DNA from: an uncultured Bacteroidota bacterium
GTDB lineage: Bacteria; Bacteroidota; Bacteroidia; Flavobacteriales; UBA7312
Assembly (NCBI GenBank): GCA_902580855.1
Contig: CACHMF010000012.1
Span: 1-40,408 of the forward strand
Length of the DNA: 40,408 bases
Reading direction: 5' to 3'
The stretch's first letter is position 1. Every line of letters begins with the position of its first letter. Made by a program: the position numbers and the translations under genes. The notes beneath the pieces are model-generated. The model was given only the letters and a program-made list of their open reading frames with translations. It had not been told where the DNA came from and made no database searches. Of this stretch, positions 33,927 to 40,408 are shown piece by piece.

Positions 33927-35101
33927 ATCTTTGAACAAATTAATATTTTTGGTTGGTTATCTTTTAAGGTAGTGGCAAATAAGTAATGTTGTCCACCTTC
34001 TTTTATACCTGTTTTTTTACGGATTTCTGCAACTGAAGCCGGAAAATTTCTCCTAGTGATATTGGCCTTTTTGTTTGAAATATGTTTAAGAAGTTCTTTT
34101 TTGTCGAATTTGCAAATAGCATTAACCTTAAATGTGCGACCAGGAAAATTTTCTACTAAATCATGAGAAGTGTATAAATGGCTGTTTATGTGTAGTTTTC
34201 TAAGTTTAAAATTCTTGGCAATACTATTAAAAGCACCGGCTTTTAAAATACTTGTATTAGCTTCGTATAGATAGTCAAGAGGATCGCTTAGTGGAGCTGT
34301 TTCATTTTCTTGAGAATATGAGAAGCTGAACTTCGATTGATTGATATCTATACAATGTAATTTAACTTCTTCTGTGTGTTTTTGATCGAGCAAGTACAAT
34401 ACTTCCTTGCATTCATTTTTTAATGAAACAATATGAATTTCTTTCACAAAGGGTAGTTCCTTTAATACCTGTTTGATATCTAAGAAAGGAGATGTTTTTA
34501 CTAAAATATTTACTCCTTTCTTAAACAACAAATCCATATGTTCTAAAATATTGGGTGTATAGTGGGAAAGCTTAACAACTTTTTGATTAAGTTTATTTCT
34601 TCTAGCAGGGTCTATATATATGAGATCGAATTTTTCTTGAACAGTTTGTAAATACTTTAATCCGTTTTGATGAAGTGATTTTATGCCACTCCCTAGTATT
34701 TTGAAGTTGTGTTGAGCAATGTGATGTAAGTCTTCATTTATCTCACAGTGAACACTTTGTTTAAACGATTCACTAATGAAGTAGGTGTCTACTCCAAAAC
34801 CGCCTGTAACGTCAATAAAACGCTTCCCTTGTGTTATTTTGGCTTTATACTTTGCTGTTTCTTCAGAGGAACATTGCTCTAAAGATAAACGAACTGGATA
34901 GAGGATATTGTAGGTATTAAACCAAGTAGGGATTTTACCTTTGGCTTTTTGTTTCCCCTCTAACTGTTGTGCAATTGAAGGCATGTCCCATTCCGGATAT
35001 CTCTTAGCTAAAAATAATAAATCAGCAGCCGGTTTTTCCAATTGCTGATTGATGAAACATTGTATTTCTTTTTTGAGTAAGTATTTAATTTTTTGAAGCA
35101 T
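33923..35101 (-). CDS. Class I SAM methyltransferase with THUMP-like C-terminus
   Basis: The frame opens upstream at 35176, but the ATG at 35101 (MLQKIKYLLKKEIQCF) avoids most of the overlap with the upstream gene and gives 392 residues. The middle has a SAM-binding motif FIDVTGGFGVDTYFISESF and FDLIYIDPARR, while the C-terminus (about 315-392) resembles the THUMP-like domain common in this Bacteroidetes family (NITRRNFPASVAEIRKKTG). RNA is the likely target, but the base is unknown. Its last bases overlap the end of the convergent hutH gene. Confidence 0.82.
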   Translation of the reverse strand: MLQKIKYLLKKEIQCFINQQLEKPAADLLFLAKRYPEWDMPSIAQQLEGKQKAKGKIPTWFNTYNILYPVRLSLEQCSSEETAKYKAKITQGKRFIDVTGGFGVDTYFISESFKQSVHCEINEDLHHIAQHNFKILGSGIKSLHQNGLKYLQTVQEKFDLIYIDPARRNKLNQKVVKLSHYTPNILEHMDLLFKKGVNILVKTSPFLDIKQVLKELPFVKEIHIVSLKNECKEVLYLLDQKHTEEVKLHCIDINQSKFSFSYSQENETAPLSDPLDYLYEANTSILKAGAFNSIAKNFKLRKLHINSHLYTSHDLVENFPGRTFKVNAICKFDKKELLKHISNKKANITRRNFPASVAEIRKKTGIKEGGQHYLFATTLKDNQPKILICSKI

Positions 35102-35738
35102 TAAAGCCAATGATAATTGAAATTCTATGCCCTGTTTTCCAATTAAATTCATTGTAAGGCATACCATTTGAATCAAAACTTACTGGTTCTCCATTAGGAT
35201 AATTTGATGGGCCATCATAGTTATATATTGGATTACCATTACTGTCATCTCCATTATACACAATAGTGTAATCATTAAAATCATAAACTTTGTTTACGCT
35301 TGGAACATATGCTATATTTATAGGGAAATTTACATTTCCACTTTTTAGATTAAATCCTGCTCCCAAAACCATTCCTACTCCTGATAAGGATAAGTTAGGT
35401 CCTACTGCTAATTCAAAACCATTAGCATTTCTAATTCCTACAAGCGTACTAAAACTTGGAAGAAAAAGTCCTTGTTCAAATCCACCTATTAGAGGAATAA
35501 GTTCTACAATACCAGCAGTGTTTCCTGCATTCATAAATTGTTTTTCAAATTGCCATCCAAATTGTGCAATTAGTGGGTTTGCTTTTGATACATTTGGTAA
35601 ATCATTTATATTATACATAAGGGAACCATCAGAAATATAAGTAAATCCAAATCTTGGTCCTGATAACTTTTCAACTTGTGCATTAGTAGTTTGTATGACT
35701 AAACTAATTGCATATAATAAAAGTGTGATTTTTTTCAT
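35085..35738 (-). CDS. Putative outer-membrane beta-barrel protein
   Basis: The 217-residue protein has a signal peptide ending IQTTNAQ (21) and a series of amphipathic strands with many Gly, Asn and aromatic residues (for example FELAVGPNLSLSGVGMVLGA), ending in a typical barrel strand ISIIIGFNASKN. A loop at about 160-200 is rich in Asn, Asp, Gly and Pro. No named family is recognised. It lies 16 bases after the AI-2E-type gene and overlaps the methyltransferase gene by 17 bases. Confidence 0.7.
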   Translation of the reverse strand: MKKITLLLYAISLVIQTTNAQVEKLSGPRFGFTYISDGSLMYNINDLPNVSKANPLIAQFGWQFEKQFMNAGNTAGIVELIPLIGGFEQGLFLPSFSTLVGIRNANGFELAVGPNLSLSGVGMVLGAGFNLKSGNVNFPINIAYVPSVNKVYDFNDYTIVYNGDDSNGNPIYNYDGPSNYPNGEPVSFDSNGMPYNEFNWKTGHRISIIIGFNASKN

Positions 35739-35754
35739 TTTCTAAGTTATTAAT

Positions 35755-36837
35755 TTAAAGGTTTTTTGTTAGTTGTTCTATCACTTTAAATTCTGATAAA
35801 AATTCCTTAGCTACAACCCTAAAGAGTGTGTAAAATGGAATTGCTACTATCATTCCAGTAATTCCCCAAATTGTTCCTGCGGAAAGTACTACTATAAATA
35901 TTTCCAATGGGTGTGCTTTAACCGAATTGGAAAAAATAAGTGGTTGAAGCATAAAATTATCAATTAATTGCATAGTGGCAAACACTAAAAATATTTTTCC
36001 AGATAAGGGTAATAGTTCGGTGTAAAACTCTAGTTGTAGATTGGTAGAAATTCCAATGAGCACACCAATTAATCCACCAATTACAGGTCCTACGTATGGT
36101 ATTACATTGATAACTCCAGCTAAAAAACCAATTAGGATTACATGTTGTATTCCTAAAAATGACAAGCCAGTACTAACAATAATAGTGATAGCAGCTATTT
36201 GAATGATAATGCCAATGAAATATCGACTCAATAACTCCTTGGTATTTTTCAAGATGTTGTTGATATTTCCTTGTTTGTTTTCTGGTGTAAAGGCTGTAAT
36301 TACTCTATTGGCTAAATACTTTTCTTTTAATAAGAAGAAAGTGATAAAAAGTATAGAGAAGAGCGAGATCAGACTATTTCCTAACATACCAAAAATAGAA
36401 CTAAAAAGCGTTCCAACTTGTGTGAAGCTGAAGATGCTAAGTAACTCATCTTCTAAATTGTTTTTGGGATTCATTAGGTGATTATTGTGCAGCCAGTTTT
36501 GACAATCGTTGATAGGCTCCTGTAAGCCTTCTGCAACATGTTCAAAATTTATAGAAGATAGGATTCTAGCTTCTTCCATAACTAAAGGGATAAACAAGCT
36601 AAATATACCAGAAAAGAATATGAATAATATCAGCAATGTGACAGCTGCCATAAAGCCATTAGGAAGCTTTTTACCCTTGATACTTGGTATTTTTAGTAGC
36701 TGCATAATTGGCCTTCCAATTAAAGCGAGTACTAGAGATATAAGCACATATCCTATTATTGTTTTTAATTGCCAAGCTAACAATAATCCAATTGCAACTG
36801 CAACTATTGTAATAATGTTTTTCACCCCTTGATTCAT
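35755..36837 (-). CDS. AI-2E/PerM family permease
   Basis: The 360-residue membrane protein has about eight helices and family features: an N-terminal pair of helices, FLAGVINVIPYVGPVIGG in the middle, and the end LEIFIVVLSAGTIWGITGMIVAIPFY. The family exports diverse small molecules, with few substrates proven. The name AI-2E should not be taken as evidence of quorum sensing here. It is 12 bases after the DUF4159 gene in a run starting with rsmE. Confidence 0.9.
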   Translation of the reverse strand: MNQGVKNIITIVAVAIGLLLAWQLKTIIGYVLISLVLALIGRPIMQLLKIPSIKGKKLPNGFMAAVTLLILFIFFSGIFSLFIPLVMEEARILSSINFEHVAEGLQEPINDCQNWLHNNHLMNPKNNLEDELLSIFSFTQVGTLFSSIFGMLGNSLISLFSILFITFFLLKEKYLANRVITAFTPENKQGNINNILKNTKELLSRYFIGIIIQIAAITIIVSTGLSFLGIQHVILIGFLAGVINVIPYVGPVIGGLIGVLIGISTNLQLEFYTELLPLSGKIFLVFATMQLIDNFMLQPLIFSNSVKAHPLEIFIVVLSAGTIWGITGMIVAIPFYTLFRVVAKEFLSEFKVIEQLTKNL

Positions 36838-36849
36838 GATTTAAAGGTA

Positions 36850-37503
36850 TTACTTTTTCCCCATAAAGACGTATTGTAGCATGTTGGCGCCCATTTGCAA
36901 AGCTTCTATTCTTGTGTTCTGACTATTGTTGTGTACTGCCTGATCTTCCCATCCATCACTTAAATCACATTCGTAAGTGTAGAAACAGACAAGTCTTTCT
37001 TCATGTATTAATCCAAAACCCTGTGGCGACTTTGCATCATGCTCGTGAATTTTAGGCAAACCGTTGTTGAAGCTGAATTTTTGTTGATAAATAGGATGTG
37101 AATGGGGGAGTTCAATCCAATCTAGTTCTGGAAAAACTTTTTTCATTTCAGGACGAATGTATGGGTCCATTCCATAATTATCATCAATATGTAAGAAACC
37201 ACCTCCAATTAGATAATTTCTTAAATTTTCTGCTTCTTGTTGTGAGAAAATTACATTTCCATGTCCTGTCATATGGATGAATGGGTAGTTGAAAATTTCA
37301 AGGCTTCCTACTTCAACAGTAGCATATTTACTTTGAATGTTTGTTTTGATACTTTCATTCGAAAATGTGATGAGATTGGTCAAGGAGCTAGGGTTAGCAT
37401 ACCAATCACCACCACCACGATATTTCAAAACTGCAATTTCGTAACTAGGGTTTGAAAAACTAAAAAACAAACCGCATAAAACGATATAAATAACCTTTTT
37501 CAT
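36850..37503 (-). CDS. DUF4159 domain-containing secreted protein
   Basis: The 217-residue protein has a short signal-like N-terminus (about 1-18) followed by one DUF4159 domain: VLKYRGGGDWYANPSSLTNL, FIHMTGHGNVIFS, YLIGGGFLHIDDNYGMD and the end GANMLQYVFMGKK. The fold resembles glutamine-amidotransferase-like domains, but I see no clear catalytic cysteine in place, so activity is unknown. Its start overlaps the rsmE stop by 4 bases. Confidence 0.88.
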   Translation of the reverse strand: MKKVIYIVLCGLFFSFSNPSYEIAVLKYRGGGDWYANPSSLTNLITFSNESIKTNIQSKYATVEVGSLEIFNYPFIHMTGHGNVIFSQQEAENLRNYLIGGGFLHIDDNYGMDPYIRPEMKKVFPELDWIELPHSHPIYQQKFSFNNGLPKIHEHDAKSPQGFGLIHEERLVCFYTYECDLSDGWEDQAVHNNSQNTRIEALQMGANMLQYVFMGKK

Positions 37504-38201
37504 TCGTTAGTTAAGCTAATAGTATGGCAAGCAGCAACTGCTGCTGTTTCGGTTCTTAACCTGCTTTTACCTAAACTCACAGGAACAAAGCCACTACCCA
37601 TAGCTTCTCGAACCTCTGTGTCAGAAAAATCTCCCTCAGGTCCAATCAATATCATAACATCTTGCTGTGGTTTTAACCATTGTTTCAAAGGAGTTTTTCT
37701 GCCTTGTCCACAATGAGCGATAAATCTATCTGTGTTGAATTTTTGCTTGATAAATTCTTTCCAGGATACGGCTTTATTGAGTTTTGGTAAATGAGCTTTA
37801 AGAGATTGTTTCATAGCAGCAACTAATATTTTATTGAGTCGATCTATTTTAATCACCTTACGTTCAGAGTTTTGACAGATGATAGGCGTGATTTCATCTA
37901 CTCCTATTTCGGTAACTTTTTCTAAAAACCATTCGAATCGATCATTGTTTTTAGTTGGGGAAACTACCATATGAATTTTGTAGTTTCTTTTATTAAAATC
38001 TAATTCTTTCTGTTTTATCTCAACCGTACAGCTTTTTGGATTATCATCGATTAGGGTTGTATGATAAAGATTTCCCTTTCCATCCACTAAATATATATCA
38101 TCACCAACTTTTTTTCGCAAAACTTTAATGCAGTGTCTGCTTTCGTCTTTTGAAAAAGTATGGGTCTTTTCAGAAATGTTAGGGGTGTAAAAAAGTTGCA
38201 T
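37500..38201 (-). CDS. rsmE: 16S rRNA (uracil1498-N3)-methyltransferase RsmE
   Basis: The 233-residue SPOUT enzyme starts MQLFYTPNISEKTHTFSKDE, contains HCIKVLRKKVGD, the EKVTEIGVDEITPI segment, ILIGPEGDFSDTEV and SLGKSRLRTETAA, the trefoil-knot SAM-binding motifs of RsmE. It methylates U1498 of 16S rRNA near the decoding site. It heads a five-gene minus-strand run down to 33923. No clear TAnnTTTG promoter was found upstream. Confidence 0.95.
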   Translation of the reverse strand: MQLFYTPNISEKTHTFSKDESRHCIKVLRKKVGDDIYLVDGKGNLYHTTLIDDNPKSCTVEIKQKELDFNKRNYKIHMVVSPTKNNDRFEWFLEKVTEIGVDEITPIICQNSERKVIKIDRLNKILVAAMKQSLKAHLPKLNKAVSWKEFIKQKFNTDRFIAHCGQGRKTPLKQWLKPQQDVMILIGPEGDFSDTEVREAMGSGFVPVSLGKSRLRTETAAVAACHTISLTNE

Positions 38202-38277
38202 TACTTTGTGATAAATTCTTTGATTTTTTCTAGATAGTGCTGATATCCCAGCATAGAATTATTTCTTCAAAAATAAA

Positions 38278-38305
38278 AAAAGCCCTGCCAAATAGCAGGG
38301 CTTTT
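38278..38305 (-). terminator. Terminator after the TonB-dependent receptor
   Basis: The 11-base stem (38278-38288 with 38295-38305, core GCCCTGC/GCAGGGC) has a 6-base loop and an A-rich flank, a T tract on the minus strand. It lies 18 bases after the receptor stop. Confidence 0.85.
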
Positions 38306-38323
38306 AAAGATTATTATTGAATT

Positions 38324-40408
38324 TTAAAATTCATGTGAGAATCTTAACATAGCTAATCGACCAATCTGTGGTGCTCCTACAAATTCGTTATGCATATTAT
38401 CGGTAATATTCTGAATACTTAAGTCTATGCGAGAGTACTCTAAAAGATTATAACCTAATGTGATATCTGTTACTGCAAAATCATCAACTTCTCCTACATA
38501 AACACCCGAGTTAACAGGAAAAGCATCCTGCCATCTGTAGCGAATATTTAAGTCGAATGTGTCGAATAACTTAGTAGAAACAGATAAACTTGCTTTTTTA
38601 GCTGGTGCGTTTAAAGGAACTAAAATGCCTTCTGCTGTTTCGTATTCGTTTTTATCTACCCAAGAATAGGTTCCCGCAAGTTTTGTTTTATCATCAAAGT
38701 AATATGTTGCAGCAAAATCCATACCGTTTATACTTACATCACCAAAGTTAGCATAGGTCATGATAACATCATTACCCGCATATTCTTCAGGCATTACAGT
38801 TCCGTAAGGGATTTGAGCTAATCCAGCAGCAATGTCATCCTCCATCATTCCGTTTGCCACTCCCGTGTAAGCACCATCTAAAGACGATAGTACTAGGTTG
38901 TAGGCATCGGCAGATTCGTTAATTGCATTTGGGTCCATCAGTGCCATAAAAGCAGAGTTTCCTTCAATGAATACATTTGGATTCATTACCTCTAAAGGAC
39001 CTACAAAATCTTTAATGTTTGTTTTATAAATATCAATTGTAGCCGCTATTCGATCTCCTAAAAAGCCTTTATATCCTATTTCTCTAGTAGTTGAAATAGA
39101 ATTGATTAGAGGATCCACATTCTTAATTGCATCTGCACTAATAGGTATAAATGGAGAGCTTGCGTTCTCATCTAAATTCAATACCATTAGACTGTTTTGT
39201 AATCCCATTAACGGAGAAGGAAATAGCTCGATTAACGCTACATCTACCATGTCTTCAATTTGGTCGATTGGAAGGGGAAACATTTGCATCATACTCGCAA
39301 CCATTTCATCTTTTAATCCACCTTTAAACACTTCCCATGCTACATTGGTACTTGTTATTTCATTTAAAGCTAGTTGGCCTGGGGCATAAGGAGAATAGAA
39401 GTTTACATTTCCATTATCATCTCGATTGAAGGTGAATCCTCCTCTGTTTCCAATTCCTCTAACTCCAATACCTGTTGGAAGGTATCCAGATAAAATATCT
39501 AAAGAATAGTTAAGTGCTGAAGGAGAGTCGAATGCCTTGTTGTATGTTATACGAAAAGTGTTTCGAGGATTTATTTTGTACACCATTGCTGCTCTAGGAG
39601 ACATCTGCGTACCCTCTACAAAAGTATGATTATCGTATCGTAATGCTCCGATTAAATCAATTTCATTATTGAATGCATATTTACCTTGCACATAAACTCC
39701 CTTTTCATCAATGTTATCAGAATACTCATTATTTCCATTGATTGTCCTTAATGTTTTGGGTCTTGTTAAATACGCATCAGCACCATAAGTTAAAGCTAGT
39801 TTTCCAATCTCTGTAGAGTGTTGAATTTGATACGATATAAATTGAGAGTTGTCTACAATTAAATTACCGCTTCTTCTCATGAAAGATTCACCTGCATCAC
39901 TTTCGTTTCCATAGGCTTGTATGAATAAATCTTTGTGTAATAGGCGTGCTTGCCAATAGCTGTAACTCCAATCTCTTGCTTCACCAGCTCCAAGTCCAGT
40001 AAGTTCAATTCCATTAGTATTTGAGCGACCTGTAGAAAGAATTATTTTAGTATCATCATTAATTAGATAATCAATGCGTGCATCAACATTCCAGTTATTT
40101 ATTTCATTATCCTTTATAACTGCTACAGAATCTCCAGTCATAACAGTTCCATTAGGGCCTTGTTTTGAAAGTTGAATCCAGCCATCGCTCCATACAGCCA
40201 TTTCTTGAGCAACATCAGAAGAATCTCTATCCCAATCCTTACCTCTTAGGTAATTCATTGAGATTTTATATCCTAAGTTGTCATTGATTTTACCGGCTGT
40301 TCTCACAGAAGTACTTAACAAATCTCTTTGTCCAGCACCAAAACTTACTTTTGTTTCACTGTTTTTCTTTAAATCTAAAGGAGATTTGGTGAGAATGTGA
40401 ATAACTCC
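38324..40408 (-). CDS. TonB-dependent outer-membrane receptor (partial)
   Basis: The frame runs off the right edge, leaving the last 694 residues. The first visible residues, GVIHILTKSP, are the end of the plug domain (family GVINIxTK), so most of the plug and the signal peptide are missing. The rest is a long 22-strand-type barrel with pieces such as YKINPRNTFRITYNKAF, ATYYFDDKTKLAGTYSWVDK and the end LAMLRFSHEF, with a C-terminal aromatic residue as in barrel proteins. Its ligand is not evident. No TonB-linked SusD-type partner is seen downstream. Confidence 0.92.
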   Translation of the reverse strand, partial: GVIHILTKSPLDLKKNSETKVSFGAGQRDLLSTSVRTAGKINDNLGYKISMNYLRGKDWDRDSSDVAQEMAVWSDGWIQLSKQGPNGTVMTGDSVAVIKDNEINNWNVDARIDYLINDDTKIILSTGRSNTNGIELTGLGAGEARDWSYSYWQARLLHKDLFIQAYGNESDAGESFMRRSGNLIVDNSQFISYQIQHSTEIGKLALTYGADAYLTRPKTLRTINGNNEYSDNIDEKGVYVQGKYAFNNEIDLIGALRYDNHTFVEGTQMSPRAAMVYKINPRNTFRITYNKAFDSPSALNYSLDILSGYLPTGIGVRGIGNRGGFTFNRDDNGNVNFYSPYAPGQLALNEITSTNVAWEVFKGGLKDEMVASMMQMFPLPIDQIEDMVDVALIELFPSPLMGLQNSLMVLNLDENASSPFIPISADAIKNVDPLINSISTTREIGYKGFLGDRIAATIDIYKTNIKDFVGPLEVMNPNVFIEGNSAFMALMDPNAINESADAYNLVLSSLDGAYTGVANGMMEDDIAAGLAQIPYGTVMPEEYAGNDVIMTYANFGDVSINGMDFAATYYFDDKTKLAGTYSWVDKNEYETAEGILVPLNAPAKKASLSVSTKLFDTFDLNIRYRWQDAFPVNSGVYVGEVDDFAVTDITLGYNLLEYSRIDLSIQNITDNMHNEFVGAPQIGRLAMLRFSHEF

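Noticed and set aside
35102-35176. N-terminal extension of the THUMP-like methyltransferase
   Set aside because: It runs deep into the coding end of the upstream outer-membrane protein gene. The ATG at 35101 is a better start.
35755-36837. Quorum-sensing role from the AI-2E family name
   Set aside because: The family is broad, no luxS or sensor gene is nearby, and the sequence does not specify a substrate.

Overview
The window is AT-rich DNA from a marine member of the Bacteroidota, most likely order Flavobacteriales. The evidence is Bacteroidetes-type promoters (TTG/TTTG, about 16-21 bases, TAnnTTTG), genes without Shine-Dalgarno sites, two secreted proteins with type IX secretion C-terminal tails, a DUF4295 small ribosome-associated protein between rpmG and ftsY, a PorE-like OmpA protein, a TonB-dependent receptor, and a proteorhodopsin followed by a retinal-forming dioxygenase gene (blh). 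The species cannot be named from the sequence alone.

Layout. 1-6975 (+): the end of an unknown gene, cinA, then the block rpmB ... rpmG, DUF4295, ftsY, rimO. A GCTD-repeat lipoprotein and an M1 peptidase sit between rpmB and rpmG. 7018-10221 (-): an AT-rich three-gene run of secreted proteins of unknown role: a lipoprotein with five GCTD repeats, a BamE/SmpA-like protein and an LPP20-like protein. 10222-15573: proteorhodopsin, blh, a small thioredoxin-like protein, an AlkA-like DNA glycosylase, a divergent Lrp/AsnC regulator, a 58-residue ORF and an ammonium transporter gene broken by one extra T. 15691-18405 (-): a sugar-dehydrogenase-like propeller protein, a second propeller protein and a rhodanese. 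18538-20671 (+): surE, a small membrane protein and lpxB, joined by 4-base overlaps. 20696-23640 (-): hutI and a fused formiminotransferase-cyclodeaminase (ftcD). 23718-27989 (+): aroC, a dicarboxylate/amino-acid symporter and the PorE-like protein. 28044-29167 (-): trmD and rplS. 29586-29786 (-): tRNA-Leu(GAG) and tRNA-Lys(UUU). 29887-31053 (-): a YghO-like acetyltransferase. 31097-33926 (+): an SDR oxidoreductase, aroK and a hutH gene interrupted by one in-frame TAG. 33923-38201 (-): rsmE, DUF4159, AI-2E-type permease, outer-membrane protein and THUMP-like methyltransferase. 38324-40408 (-): a TonB-dependent receptor cut by the window edge.

How the parts fit. Proteorhodopsin with blh gives a light-driven proton pump that makes its own retinal from beta-carotene. 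The neighbouring lrp/amt pair and the histidine-degradation genes (hutH, hutI, ftcD) point to the use of amino acids and ammonium as nitrogen sources. Urocanate hydratase (hutU) is not in the window. Most other genes are housekeeping: translation, SRP targeting, lipid A, shikimate pathway, tRNA/rRNA modification.

The points most worth a second look are two single-base lesions (amt and hutH), the mirrored promoter-like elements between lrp and amt, the unexplained secreted trio at 7018-10221, a glycine in the proteorhodopsin at the position linked to carotenoid-antenna binding, and a repeated arrangement in which a terminator-like hairpin lies directly against the next gene's start. No CRISPR array, insertion sequence, integrase or rRNA was seen.
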